In this document: one piece after another, positions 7,262 to 16,287 of the stretch | Layout: each line of letters opens with the position of its first letter | How positions within the stretch are numbered: position 1 is the stretch's first letter | Assembly (NCBI RefSeq): GCF_002198115.1 | Contig: NZ_NGNR01000005.1 | Coordinates: 1 to 64,000 of the forward strand | DNA length: 64,000 nt | Source: Robiginitalea sediminis | Lineage (GTDB): Bacteria; Bacteroidota; Bacteroidia; Flavobacteriales; Flavobacteriaceae | Direction of reading: 5' to 3' | Program-made: the position numbers and the translations under genes | Notes under the pieces: model-generated | Told to the model about the DNA's origin: nothing | Databases searched by the model: none | Seen by the model: the letters and a program-made list of their open reading frames with translations, nothing else

Positions 7262-7777
7262 ATGGATTCAAACCAACCCAAAACCGGAAAGTACGCCTTA
7301 AACTACGGACTCATCCTCGGGGGCCTCAGTGTGGCCTTCCAGCTCATGCTCTTCTTTGCGGATGCGCATACCGCCCAGAGCTCCCTCAACAATGTTATCG
7401 GACTGGTCCTGGCTGTAGGAGTCACCTTCTGGGGCATCTCAGCCTTTAAAAAAGCCAATAACGGCCTGCTGTCCATAGGGCAAGGTCTTAAAATAGGCGC
7501 CGGGGTGGCGCTGATTTCCGGTATTATCGCCATTGTTTATCTGATTTTCCTCTCCAATGTCCTGGATCCGGAATTTGCCTCCAAGGTCATGGACCTGAGG
7601 ATGGCCGAAGCCGCCGAGCAACAAAACCTCACCTCGGAACAAATCCAGCAAGGCAAGGAGATGGGGCTTAAATTCTGGTGGATTTCCTACCCCATGATCC
7701 TCATCGTCAATGTCCTTATCGGGCTGGTCATCGGATTGGTCGGGGGGCTGATCTTCCGCAAGTCGGAGGCGGCCTGA
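7262..7777 (+). CDS. DUF4199 membrane protein
   Basis: 171 aa. Four hydrophobic segments (about 12-30, 42-60, 76-98, 138-162) and a short loop with a Gln/Glu-rich helix (AEAAEQQNLTSEQIQQGKEMG) between the third and fourth. This matches the DUF4199 family, common in Bacteroidetes and of unknown function. The glycosyltransferase gene starts 44 bp downstream on the same strand, so the two are probably co-transcribed, which suggests an envelope role. Confidence 0.75.
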   Translation: MDSNQPKTGKYALNYGLILGGLSVAFQLMLFFADAHTAQSSLNNVIGLVLAVGVTFWGISAFKKANNGLLSIGQGLKIGAGVALISGIIAIVYLIFLSNVLDPEFASKVMDLRMAEAAEQQNLTSEQIQQGKEMGLKFWWISYPMILIVNVLIGLVIGLVGGLIFRKSEAA

Positions 7778-7821
7778 TTGTTTCAGAAATTGTACATTTG
7801 GGCGGAACTCCAAGTACTGGT

Positions 7822-8796
7822 ATGCACCTGTCCATTGTCATCCCCTTACTGAACGAAGAGGAATCCCTGAAAGAACTCCACGATTGGATTGTGTCTGTGA
7901 TGCAATCCAATCGTTTTGTTTATGAAATCCTCTTTATTGACGACGGCAGTACCGATGGGAGCTGGGAGATAATCCAGGCCCTGGGCGCCGCCAACCCCCA
8001 GGTACGGGGCATCCGCTTTCTGAAGAATTTCGGGAAATCCCAGGCCCTTCATGCCGGCTTCCGTGCGGTTAGCGGGCAAATTGTGGTTACCATGGATGCC
8101 GACCTGCAGGACAACCCGGAGGAAATCCCGGAAATGGTCCGGAAAATTGAGGAGGATGGCTTCCAGATGGTCTCCGGGTGGAAGAAAAAGCGGTACGATT
8201 CGGTCCTGATGAAAAACCTCCCCTCCAAGCTTTTCAATTGGGCTGCCCGCAAGACCTCCGGCGTTAAACTCCACGATTTCAATTGCGGCCTCAAGGCCTT
8301 CCGCAGGGAGGTAATCGAACAAATCGAGGTATCCGGGGAAATGCACCGCTATATCCCGGTACTGGTCAAAAATGCCGGCTTCCGCTATATTGGCGAACAA
8401 GTGGTCCAACACCAGGCCCGGAAATACGGGAAGACGAAATTCGGGGCCGAGCGCTTTATCAACGGCCTGCTGGACCTGATCACCATCTGGTTTGTCTCGA
8501 AATTCGGCAAGCGCCCCATGCACCTGTTCGGGGCCCTTGGCGTACTGATGTTCATCATTGGGTTTGGCTTTTCCCTCTACCTGGGTATAGACAAACTCTT
8601 TATCAACCCCACGGGCCGCCTGCTCACCGAACGGCCCCAGTTCTTTATTGCCCTGGCCGCAATGATTATGGGGATTCAGTTCTTCCTGGCGGGCTTCCTC
8701 GGGGAGATGATCCTGCGCAGCCGCAAAGGGGGAAACCGGTACACGATCTGGGAACAGGTAAACCTCAGCGGATCAGGGCAAAATGCCCCTGAATAA
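7822..8796 (+). CDS. Family 2 glycosyltransferase, polyprenyl-phosphate sugar synthase type
   Basis: 324 aa from ATG 7822 (MHLSIVIPLLNEEESL). GT-A fold with UDP-sugar motif IDDGSTDGSW (39-48) and metal-binding DADLQDNPEE (92-100). Two C-terminal transmembrane segments (about 233-255 and 270-292). This layout is that of DPM1/ArnC/GtrB-like enzymes, which transfer a sugar from a nucleotide donor to an undecaprenyl-phosphate carrier at the inner membrane. The sugar is not determinable. Its last 32 bp overlap the 3' end of the convergent T9SS gene. Confidence 0.85.
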   Translation: MHLSIVIPLLNEEESLKELHDWIVSVMQSNRFVYEILFIDDGSTDGSWEIIQALGAANPQVRGIRFLKNFGKSQALHAGFRAVSGQIVVTMDADLQDNPEEIPEMVRKIEEDGFQMVSGWKKKRYDSVLMKNLPSKLFNWAARKTSGVKLHDFNCGLKAFRREVIEQIEVSGEMHRYIPVLVKNAGFRYIGEQVVQHQARKYGKTKFGAERFINGLLDLITIWFVSKFGKRPMHLFGALGVLMFIIGFGFSLYLGIDKLFINPTGRLLTERPQFFIALAAMIMGIQFFLAGFLGEMILRSRKGGNRYTIWEQVNLSGSGQNAPE

Positions 8797-11440
8797 CCCT
8801 GCCTTCAGGGAGTTGTAGGCGGTACCAGTAATCTGAGGACGGAAGGTCGCGCCCCGCCTTGCTCCCATCCCATCCGGGCCGGTCGGCGCCTAAGACAGTC
8901 ACCAGGTTGCCATATCGATCGAAAACTTCCAGCCTGTACCCGGCGTAGGCCTGCGGATCGTAGAGTTGCCACACATCGTTGTATCCATCCCCGTTGGGAC
9001 TGAAAAAAGCAGGTACCCCCCCGACCACAAGTTCCTGTCGGTACTCCTGGCAGCCGTCGGTAACCAACAGGTCGTACACCCCCGGCAAAACCCCGTCGAA
9101 GCGGGGGGAATCCTGAAAGGTGACCCCATCGTCCAGGGAATACCTCAGGGGGTCTGGGCCTGGCCGGGCGTCTACCTCCACGCGGTTTCTGGGTTGGAAA
9201 TCCGAGATAGCGACCTGGTCTACCTGGAACCGGTCGGGCTCGGAGACGGTAAACACCTGGGTCCAGGCACACGGGCCGCGAAAAAGCTGTACGGTGTAGG
9301 TCCCCGGGGCGTTTGCTAGGCGCTGAGGGGTGTCAGAGCCGTCATCCCACAGGTAGGCATCAAAACCTTCTGCCGCCGTAAGCAAGGCAGCCCCGTTACA
9401 AAGCTGCGCTTCGCCTTCCAGGTCTGCCTCCGGGGGCAGGATAAAATCCAGGTCCAGGATCCCGAGCTGCTCGCACCCCCCCTGCAGTTCCGTTCGGAAC
9501 CAGAACCTCGGCGCATCGAGCGGGCCCAGGAAATACGGCCCCGGCGCCAGGCGTCTGAGGTCCATCAGGGCGTCCTCCTCGGAGGCATAGACCCCCACTT
9601 CGGCAAGGGGGAACATCGCCTCCAGATAGGCGTAAAGCTGTACGGGATCGAACTCCACGGCCAGGGTGGGGGCCTTGTCCAGGCACACAGGTACCCGGAT
9701 GGCTTCCCCATAGGTTTCCTGCCACCGGGTTTCCAGGCGGACTTCAATGATGGCAGAGCAATCCGGGTTTTCGAAGGCACGGGCATACACCACCTGCCCG
9801 GGAACCGTATTGCGGAACCCCTCTGGCTCCAAATGGTTCTGGTTGGCCTCGGCGTCGGCCCGGGTCTCAAAGAAAAAAGCGCTTATGTCCGGATTGCCAT
9901 TGCGGAAGAGCTCGATGGCCTCCCGGAGGTTATAAGTGGCCAACCCGTCGTCCTGCCCGTCTATATCGCATTGCACCAGGGTTACTTCCGAAACCAGGTC
10001 CGGGCGCTGGGCGATCTCCACAAACTCCACAAAGTCGCGGGTGGCCCCGGTTTCATACTCCACTACCAACCGAACCTCAAACACCCCGTAGGTCGAGAAC
10101 TGGTGTTCCGGGTTCAGCAGGGTTGAGGTGTTGCTGCCCCCGCTGGCCGGGTCTCCAAAATCCCAGGTTACCGAACGGATCCCTACCGGTTCCGGGATTC
10201 GGAACTGGGTGGGAGCACCCTCGCAGAATTGTTCGATTTCCACAATGGTCTCAAAAAAAGACTGGATGTAGGGCGGCAGGCCATAGGAGGCATCCCTCCC
10301 CCCCAGGAGTACCTGAAAAGCCCTGAAATCGCAATTGATGCCCGCCTTGTCGGGGGACCGGATCACCGAAAGCGCCCCCCCGGGAATGGAATGGTATATC
10401 TTCTTGTCTATCCCCAGTTGCAAGGCACCTGAAACCCAACCGGGCAGGGTGCGCTCAAAGCGGTGAACTGTAAATACGGAAGCCGCAGGAGAAGGGGCAT
10501 CCAGGTCGAATTGGAGGATTTCCGGCTGCCCCAGGACCTTTTCCCCGGGGTTCTCGCCAGGGAGGATTTCAATGCTACTGGCGTAGAGCTTGGAGGAATC
10601 CGGCGAAAATTCCACCCCGTAATACAGGTGGGTGGCCGGCATAGGGATGGGGTTGGATAGGCGGCCTGTGGCCATGTCGAAGTCATAGAGCATCAGGACC
10701 CCTTGGTACCCCGGTTCCAGGACGGTGTGGGAAATGGCCACCCGGCTCCCGTCTGGCGCAATTTTAAGGGTTCCCCGGAAATTCTCCGGATCGTCTATAT
10801 CCGGGCCCAGCCTGGAGACTACCGGCTGGGGGTCCAATCCGCCTGCGTCTACCCGGTAGGCGTAGAACCGGTCCTGGTAATGCGTCAGGACCCAATAGAA
10901 ATCCCCCTGGAAATTCCGGATCCCGGTCACGTTTTCCGAGGCGCTTTCCAGCAGGTCCTGGTTTTTAACCACGACATCCCCAAGGCCGCCGGCGGCCTGC
11001 ATATCTATGATCGAATAGTTAAAGCCGTTGGTACTCCCCGCACCTGCATTCAGTCGGTAAACCAGGGCATCGTCCGGGGTGAATACATAATAGCGGCTGG
11101 GAGCGCCGGGCTGTGGGACCACCAGCGCCGCCTGGCTGGTGGAGAAACTGCTGCGCAGCTCCTCCCCGTTGGGCATGGGGACATGCCGCCGGTTCCAAAC
11201 GGTTTTTCCGTCGGTATAAAACAGCAGGTTACCCTGCCCGTCTGAAAAGCTCTCGCAGCCCTCGATGGTATTGAGCTGCCCATCCAGAAGCGGGACGGGG
11301 GAGCCCGAGCGGAAATCCAGGCCGGCATTGTTCCCGAAATACCAGATGGCTGCTTCCTTCTGCCCCAGGACCCCGTAAAAGGGGAGCAGCAAAAAGCCCA
11401 AAAGGAATAGCGCCGGAAGACGGGAAGCCTTTTTTTCCAT
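8765..11440 (-). CDS. Secreted PKD protein with type IX (type B) sorting domain
   Basis: 891 aa. Signal peptide at residues 1-26 (ends GVLGQ). Residues about 27-430 have repeated strand motifs with phrases such as WYFGNNAGLDFRSGSP and LLFYTDGKTVW, as in large flavobacterial surface proteins with a propeller-like region. A PKD-like domain lies at about 440-520 (VTWDFGDP). The last ~85 residues (FFSPNGDGYNDVW ... FDRYGN ... GWDGSKAGRDLPSSDYWY) are the type B gliding-motility-associated C-terminal domain that directs export by the type IX system. Probable surface or adhesin-like protein; no catalytic motif is seen. It is convergent with and overlaps the glycosyltransferase by 32 bp. Confidence 0.85.
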   Translation of the reverse strand: MEKKASRLPALFLLGFLLLPFYGVLGQKEAAIWYFGNNAGLDFRSGSPVPLLDGQLNTIEGCESFSDGQGNLLFYTDGKTVWNRRHVPMPNGEELRSSFSTSQAALVVPQPGAPSRYYVFTPDDALVYRLNAGAGSTNGFNYSIIDMQAAGGLGDVVVKNQDLLESASENVTGIRNFQGDFYWVLTHYQDRFYAYRVDAGGLDPQPVVSRLGPDIDDPENFRGTLKIAPDGSRVAISHTVLEPGYQGVLMLYDFDMATGRLSNPIPMPATHLYYGVEFSPDSSKLYASSIEILPGENPGEKVLGQPEILQFDLDAPSPAASVFTVHRFERTLPGWVSGALQLGIDKKIYHSIPGGALSVIRSPDKAGINCDFRAFQVLLGGRDASYGLPPYIQSFFETIVEIEQFCEGAPTQFRIPEPVGIRSVTWDFGDPASGGSNTSTLLNPEHQFSTYGVFEVRLVVEYETGATRDFVEFVEIAQRPDLVSEVTLVQCDIDGQDDGLATYNLREAIELFRNGNPDISAFFFETRADAEANQNHLEPEGFRNTVPGQVVYARAFENPDCSAIIEVRLETRWQETYGEAIRVPVCLDKAPTLAVEFDPVQLYAYLEAMFPLAEVGVYASEEDALMDLRRLAPGPYFLGPLDAPRFWFRTELQGGCEQLGILDLDFILPPEADLEGEAQLCNGAALLTAAEGFDAYLWDDGSDTPQRLANAPGTYTVQLFRGPCAWTQVFTVSEPDRFQVDQVAISDFQPRNRVEVDARPGPDPLRYSLDDGVTFQDSPRFDGVLPGVYDLLVTDGCQEYRQELVVGGVPAFFSPNGDGYNDVWQLYDPQAYAGYRLEVFDRYGNLVTVLGADRPGWDGSKAGRDLPSSDYWYRLQLPEGRVIQGHFALIR

Positions 11441-11538
11441 AGCTTCGAAAGATACTCAAAATAACGGGAAGGCCCTTCAGGCATCGACCTTCTACCTCAT
11501 TTTTGGATATCCCGGAATGCTATTTCGGGCAGGAAACG

Positions 11539-11546
11539 TACTTTTG
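11539..11546 (+). promoter_or_regulatory. -7 promoter element for the phosphosugar mutase
   Basis: TACTTTTG (TAnnTTTG) 17 nt before the ATG at 11564, in the 123-bp divergent region shared with the T9SS gene. No TTTG at the canonical -33 spacing. Confidence 0.45.
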
Positions 11547-11563
11547 CACAAAACGCACTGCCC

Positions 11564-13282
11564 ATGCCTTCCGATTCTGCTATCCTGGCTACCGCCAGAA
11601 CCTGGCTCAGCGACTTTTTCGACCCTGCCGTGAAACGGGAAATTCAGGACCTGATAGACCACAACCCGGACGAACTGAAAGACCGGTTTTACAAGAACCT
11701 GGAATTCGGGACCGGCGGGATGCGCGGTATAATGGGCACCGGGACCAACCGGATCAATAAATATACCCTGGGGAAAAGCACCCAGGGGCTAAGCCAGTAC
11801 CTGAAAAAGACCTATGGGGAAGACGGGCTTAAGGTGGTTATCGCCTACGATTGCCGCCACAACAGCCAGTCTCTGGCCAGTACCGTGGCAGAGGTTTTTT
11901 CCGCCAACGGCATCCGGGTGTACCTGTTTTCGGAACTCCGCACCACCCCGGAACTTTCCTTCGCCGTGCGCCACCTGGGGTGTCACGCGGGGGTGGTCCT
12001 CACCGCCTCCCACAACCCGCCTGAATACAACGGCTATAAGGTATACTGGACCGATGGCGGGCAGATTGTACCGCCCCACGACGGGGCCATCATAGATGAG
12101 ATCAACCGGTTAGATTACCCGGATATCCGCTTCAGCCCGAACCCGGAACTTATTACCCTCATAGATCAGGAGGTTGACGAGGCCTTTATAGCGGCCAGTG
12201 TGGCCAACGGGAGCATCGGGGCTCAGGGCAGGGATAATTTTTCCATTGTATTTACCTCCCTCCACGGTACCTCCATTACGGCCATCCCGGAAGTGCTCCG
12301 GCGGGCGGGGTATGCCAATGTAACGGTTATTGAGGAGCAGGCAGCGCCGGATGGTGCCTTCCCCACTGTAAAATCTCCGAATCCTGAAGAGCCGGAAGCC
12401 CTGGCTCTCGCCCTGGCCAAAGGGGAGGCTATTGGAGCCGACATGGTAGTAGGGACCGATCCGGACAGCGACCGGCTGGGGATCGCGGTACGCAACGAGG
12501 ACGGAAAGCTGGAATTGCTCAACGGGAACCAAACGATGGTCCTGATGACCCGATACCTGCTGGACCGCCAGAAGGCCCAAGGGTTTGCAGGAAACGAATT
12601 CGTGGCTTCCACCATCGTTTCCACCCCCATGATGCCGGCCATGGCTGCCGCCTACGGGGTGGAGTGCAAAACCTCCCTTACCGGTTTTAAATGGATTGCG
12701 AAGATGATCGTGGATTTCCCCAACCAACACTTCCTTGGGGGAGGGGAAGAAAGTTTCGGTTTTATGGTGGGCGATTTTGTCCGGGACAAGGACGCCGTGA
12801 CCTCTACCCTGCTCGCCTGCGAAATCGCTGCCTCGGCCAAGGCGGCCGGCAGCAGTTTCTACAAGGAACTTCTTCAGTGTTACGCAGACTTCGGCTGTTA
12901 CCGGGAGCGCCTGGTATCCCTGACCAAGAAAGGGATGGACGGGGCTGCGGAAATCGGCCGGATGATGACCGATTTCAAAGAGAACCCGGTAAAAGCCCTG
13001 GATGGCTCCCCCATTATCCGGATAGACGACTACGGGGATTCAGTGTCTCTGGATACCCGCACCGGCAATCGTACGCCCATAGACCTGCCCAAGAGCAATG
13101 TGCTGATCTACACCACCGAGGATGGTACGCGACTGGCAGCGAGGCCCAGCGGTACGGAACCCAAGATCAAGTTCTATGTGAGCGTGAATGCTCCTCTGGC
13201 CTCGCCGGCCGGATATGAGGCTGAAAAGGCGCGGCTGGAGGCTAAAATAGACCGCATCCTGGGCCAACTTAACCTGGATTGA
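11564..13282 (+). CDS. Phosphoglucomutase / phosphomannomutase family enzyme
   Basis: 572 aa, the length of the large bacterial alpha-D-phosphohexomutases. It interconverts hexose 1- and 6-phosphates through a phosphoserine. The catalytic Ser149 is in TASHNPPEYNG, the Mg-binding loop is DPDSDR at about 298-303, the sugar-binding loop is GGGEESFGF, and the phosphate-binding loop near the C-terminus is RPSGTEPKIKFY. Glucose versus mannose specificity cannot be told; it would feed UDP-sugars for envelope synthesis. The TGA stop shares its last base with the ATG of the ABC exporter, indicating translational coupling. Confidence 0.9.
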   Translation: MPSDSAILATARTWLSDFFDPAVKREIQDLIDHNPDELKDRFYKNLEFGTGGMRGIMGTGTNRINKYTLGKSTQGLSQYLKKTYGEDGLKVVIAYDCRHNSQSLASTVAEVFSANGIRVYLFSELRTTPELSFAVRHLGCHAGVVLTASHNPPEYNGYKVYWTDGGQIVPPHDGAIIDEINRLDYPDIRFSPNPELITLIDQEVDEAFIAASVANGSIGAQGRDNFSIVFTSLHGTSITAIPEVLRRAGYANVTVIEEQAAPDGAFPTVKSPNPEEPEALALALAKGEAIGADMVVGTDPDSDRLGIAVRNEDGKLELLNGNQTMVLMTRYLLDRQKAQGFAGNEFVASTIVSTPMMPAMAAAYGVECKTSLTGFKWIAKMIVDFPNQHFLGGGEESFGFMVGDFVRDKDAVTSTLLACEIAASAKAAGSSFYKELLQCYADFGCYRERLVSLTKKGMDGAAEIGRMMTDFKENPVKALDGSPIIRIDDYGDSVSLDTRTGNRTPIDLPKSNVLIYTTEDGTRLAARPSGTEPKIKFYVSVNAPLASPAGYEAEKARLEAKIDRILGQLNLD

Positions 13283-15108
13283 TGAAGTACTTCCGCAAAA
13301 TCCTGCGTTTTGCTGGCCCCTACCGCCGGTTTGGTGCCCTCAATATCCTGTTCAACATCCTCTATGCGCTGTTCAGTGCCCTCTCATTTGTGGCGCTGAT
13401 CCCAATGCTGGAGGTACTCTTCCAACAAACCGAGCCCATTACCCAACCCCCGGTATATTCCGGAATAGGGCAACTGGAATCCTATGTGAAAGACTCCCTG
13501 TATTTTAAGATGGGGGAAGTGGCCGCAGACGATAAAATGCTGGCCCTCTCGTGGGTCATCGGCCTGGTCCTGGTGCTGTTCCTGCTGAAGAATATCTTCA
13601 ACTACCTGGCCATGTACTTTATCACCTTCCTGCGCAACGGGGTGCTGAAGGACCTGCGCAACGCCCTGTACGAGAAAATTGTGGCCCTGCCTGTGTCCTT
13701 TTACACGGAAAAGCGCAAAGGGGACGTCATTGCCCGGATATCGTCGGATGTGCTGGAAATACAGCACTCCTTCCTTTCCATCCTGGAACTGATCGTACGG
13801 GAGCCCCTTACGATCCTGTTCACCATCCTGGCCATGTTCGTAATAAGCGTAAAACTCACCCTTTTCGTCTTTATTTTCATCCCGGTGGCGGGGTTCCTGA
13901 TCTCCCGCATCGGAAAATCCCTGAAAAAGAAATCGGACCGGGTACAGCGCGAACAGGGGGCCCTGCTTTCCATTGTGGAGGAAACCCTGGGCGGGCTTAA
14001 AGTCATTAAAGCCTTTAATGCCGAGGGGACCTTTACCCGGCATTTTAAAGCGTCCACCACCCGGTTTTTCCGGTTCTCCAACAGCCTGCTCAACCGTCAG
14101 AACCTGGCTTCCCCGGTTGGGGAATTCCTGGGGATCCTGGTCATTGGCGTGCTGTTGTGGTTCGGGGGGCGGATGGTACTGGTGGAAGGCAGCCTGGATG
14201 CCTCCTCCTTCATTGCCTATATGGGGCTGGCCTATAATATCCTGACCCCTGCCAAGGCCATAAGCAAGGCCTCCTACGGGGTAAAGAAGGGTAATGCAGC
14301 AGCAGACAGGGTCCTGGAGATCCTGGAAACGCCCAACCCCATCCTGGATCCGGAAGACGGGCGGGAACTGGGTGGGTTCGACAAGGAACTCCGCCTGGAG
14401 TCCGTGGGCTTCCGTTATGAGGAGGAACCCGTACTGAAAAACTTCAGCCTGACCATCCCCAAGGGGAAAACCGTGGCCCTGGTGGGCCAATCCGGCAGCG
14501 GAAAAAGCACCATAGCCAGCCTGGTAACGCGTTTCTACGATGTTACCGAAGGGCGGATCTCCATAGACGGACAGGACATCCGACAGGTCACCAAGGCTTC
14601 GTTGCGCCAGTTGCTTGGGCTGGTTACCCAGGACTCCATTTTGTTTAACGATACCGTGCGCAACAACATCCTTCTGGGCAACCCGGGGGCCACTGCCGAA
14701 GCGGTAGAAGGTGCAGCCCGGGTGGCAAACGCCCACGAATTCATCAGCGAACTCCCCCAGGGATACGACACGGTTATCGGCGATGGGGGAAACAAGCTCA
14801 GCGGGGGACAGAAACAACGCCTCAGTATTGCCCGGGCTGTGTTGAAAAACCCGCCTATCATGATCCTGGACGAAGCCACCTCCGCCCTGGATACCGAAAG
14901 CGAGCGCCTGGTGCAACAGGCCCTTGAAAACATGATGCAGGGGCGCACCTCCCTGGTCATCGCCCACCGTCTGAGTACCATCCAGAATGCCGACCTGATC
15001 GTCGTGATGCAGAAAGGAGAGATAGTGGAATCCGGTACACATGCGGAGTTGCTGGCCCACAAAGGGGCCTACCGCAAACTGGTGGAAATGCAGCAACTGG
15101 CCGGGTAA
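13282..15108 (+). CDS. MsbA-like ABC exporter
   Basis: 608 aa from ATG 13282 (a TTG at 13279 is the alternative). An N-terminal transmembrane domain with six helices (residues about 15-330) is fused to an ATPase domain: Walker A GQSGSGKST at about 401, signature LSGGQKQRL at about 506, Walker B IMILDEATSALD at about 526, and switch His in VIAHRL. Half-transporters of this type homodimerise and export lipids, lipid A cores or other amphiphiles across the inner membrane. Coupled by TGATG overlap to the phosphosugar mutase, which hints at a glycolipid substrate, but this is inference. The ECF sigma gene starts 59 bp downstream. Confidence 0.88.
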   Translation: MKYFRKILRFAGPYRRFGALNILFNILYALFSALSFVALIPMLEVLFQQTEPITQPPVYSGIGQLESYVKDSLYFKMGEVAADDKMLALSWVIGLVLVLFLLKNIFNYLAMYFITFLRNGVLKDLRNALYEKIVALPVSFYTEKRKGDVIARISSDVLEIQHSFLSILELIVREPLTILFTILAMFVISVKLTLFVFIFIPVAGFLISRIGKSLKKKSDRVQREQGALLSIVEETLGGLKVIKAFNAEGTFTRHFKASTTRFFRFSNSLLNRQNLASPVGEFLGILVIGVLLWFGGRMVLVEGSLDASSFIAYMGLAYNILTPAKAISKASYGVKKGNAAADRVLEILETPNPILDPEDGRELGGFDKELRLESVGFRYEEEPVLKNFSLTIPKGKTVALVGQSGSGKSTIASLVTRFYDVTEGRISIDGQDIRQVTKASLRQLLGLVTQDSILFNDTVRNNILLGNPGATAEAVEGAARVANAHEFISELPQGYDTVIGDGGNKLSGGQKQRLSIARAVLKNPPIMILDEATSALDTESERLVQQALENMMQGRTSLVIAHRLSTIQNADLIVVMQKGEIVESGTHAELLAHKGAYRKLVEMQQLAG

Positions 15109-15131
15109 ACGGACCGGTTGTCGAAACCCGG

Positions 15132-15160
15132 TTAAACCTTTTGAGGCGCCCCGGGTCTAA
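15132..15160 (+). promoter_or_regulatory. ECF-type promoter before the sigma factor gene
   Basis: TTAAACCTTTT (15132-15142), exactly 12 nt, then GTCTAA (15155-15160). The same pair with the same spacing recurs at 15745 and 53771. It lies just before the sigma gene, so it is a candidate autoregulated promoter. The expected start point, about 6-7 nt after GTCTAA, falls at or next to the ATG at 15168. Confidence 0.65.
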
Positions 15161-15167
15161 ACCCTCG

Positions 15168-15722
15168 ATGGATATGTCTAGCGAAGTCGTACTGATCGCG
15201 CAGCTGCAGGACCCCGCCACGCGGGATGCTGCCTTCCGCAAACTGGTGGTGCAGTACCAGGAGCGGCTGTATTGGCATATCCGGCGAATCGTATTGGTGC
15301 ACGACGATGCGGACGACGTACTTCAGAACACCTTTATCAAGGTTTTTAAGCACATCGGGCAATTCAAGGGGGACAGCCAGCTGTATTCCTGGATGTACCG
15401 GATTGCCACCAACGAAGCCCTTAGTTTTTTGCGTAAAAATGCCAAGATGCAGGCGGTAGACAGCGAGGCCATGCAGGACTATATGGTTTCCCGCCTCGAA
15501 GCAGACCCCTATTTTGATGGGGACTCCGCCCAGCGGGCGCTTCAGCGGGCCCTGGCCGAGCTCCCGGAAAAACAGCGGTTGGTTTTTAACCTTAAATATT
15601 TCGAGGAGATGAAGTACGAACAGATGTCCGAAGTCCTGGAAACATCGGTAGGCGCCCTGAAAGCCTCCTACCACCATGCTGTGAAAAAAATAGAGCACTA
15701 CCTGAAAACCGTAAATGCCTGA
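15168..15722 (+). CDS. ECF RNA polymerase sigma factor
   Basis: 184 aa from ATG 15168 (a second ATG at 15174). The sigma-2 region is about 18-90 and includes DDADDVLQNTFIKVFKHI and YSWMYRIATNEALSFLRK, the core-binding and -10 recognition helices. The sigma-4 region is about 125-180, with LPEKQRLVFNLKYFEEMKYEQMS and a helix-turn-helix for the -35 element. It heads a three-gene module with an anti-sigma-like membrane protein and a periplasmic sensor-like protein, and the first two genes carry the same bipartite promoter. Probable envelope-stress or metal-type regulator by context. Confidence 0.9.
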   Translation: MDMSSEVVLIAQLQDPATRDAAFRKLVVQYQERLYWHIRRIVLVHDDADDVLQNTFIKVFKHIGQFKGDSQLYSWMYRIATNEALSFLRKNAKMQAVDSEAMQDYMVSRLEADPYFDGDSAQRALQRALAELPEKQRLVFNLKYFEEMKYEQMSEVLETSVGALKASYHHAVKKIEHYLKTVNA

Positions 15723-15744
15723 TCTGCGTATAAAATATTGGATA

Positions 15745-15773
15745 TTAAACCTTTTAGATTAGCGATAGTCTAA
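15745..15773 (+). promoter_or_regulatory. ECF-type promoter before the anti-sigma-like gene
   Basis: TTAAACCTTTT (15745-15755), 12-nt spacer, GTCTAA (15768-15773). Identical hexamer and spacing to the promoter before the sigma gene. The ATG at 15781 is 7 nt after GTCTAA, so the transcript may be leaderless. Confidence 0.68.
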
Positions 15774-15780
15774 GACTGGG

Positions 15781-16287
15781 ATGAAAGCAAAAAAGGAACA
15801 TAGCGGATTTACCCTGCCGGAAGGTTACTTCGACGGGTTTGCGAACCGCCTGGAGAAACGCCTTCAGGAAGGCCCGGGGCTCGTCCTTCCGGAAAAGGAA
15901 GGTTTTGCCGTACCCGAAGGCTACTTTGAGGCCTTCCCGGACCGCCTTTCCCGCCGCCTTTCTGCCCCGAAAGGCAAGGTCCGGTCCCTGTGGTCCTATA
16001 CCTCCTGGGTTGCCGCAGCTGCTGCTGCCATAGCCCTCACCCTGGTCTTCTGGCCGGCGCAACAGACAGAGGCCCCGAGCTTTGAAGACCTGGCCGGCAT
16101 GGAAATTGAACAGTACCTGGAAAGCGGGTACGACGACCTTAGCGCCTATGAACTTGCCGAAAGCCTGCCCCTGGAGCACATTGCCGTGGGAACGCTGCTC
16201 GAATCGGTTCCGGGTGAAGAGCATATCCTCGATTACCTGGATCAAAACATGGAAGACGATGATGCATATTATTGGAACGAAGACTAG
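15781..16287 (+). CDS. Anti-sigma-like membrane protein with duplicated PEGYF motif
   Basis: 168 aa. The cytoplasmic N-terminus contains two copies of a 20-residue motif, at 9-28 and 41-60, each with GF..PEGYF..F..RL..RL (12 of 20 positions identical). One transmembrane segment follows at about 74-92, then an acidic periplasmic tail with many Asp and Glu. Short PEGYFD-type motifs before a single membrane span are common in Bacteroidetes genes that follow ECF sigma factors, and I infer an anti-sigma role. The next gene starts inside its 3' end (26-bp overlap). It has no canonical ZAS zinc motif. Confidence 0.65.
   Translation: MKAKKEHSGFTLPEGYFDGFANRLEKRLQEGPGLVLPEKEGFAVPEGYFEAFPDRLSRRLSAPKGKVRSLWSYTSWVAAAAAAIALTLVFWPAQQTEAPSFEDLAGMEIEQYLESGYDDLSAYELAESLPLEHIAVGTLLESVPGEEHILDYLDQNMEDDDAYYWNED

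Noticed and set aside
13384-15096. 570-codon minus-strand frame
   Set aside because: Antisense of the ABC exporter, whose Walker A, signature and Walker B motifs are unambiguous on the plus strand.
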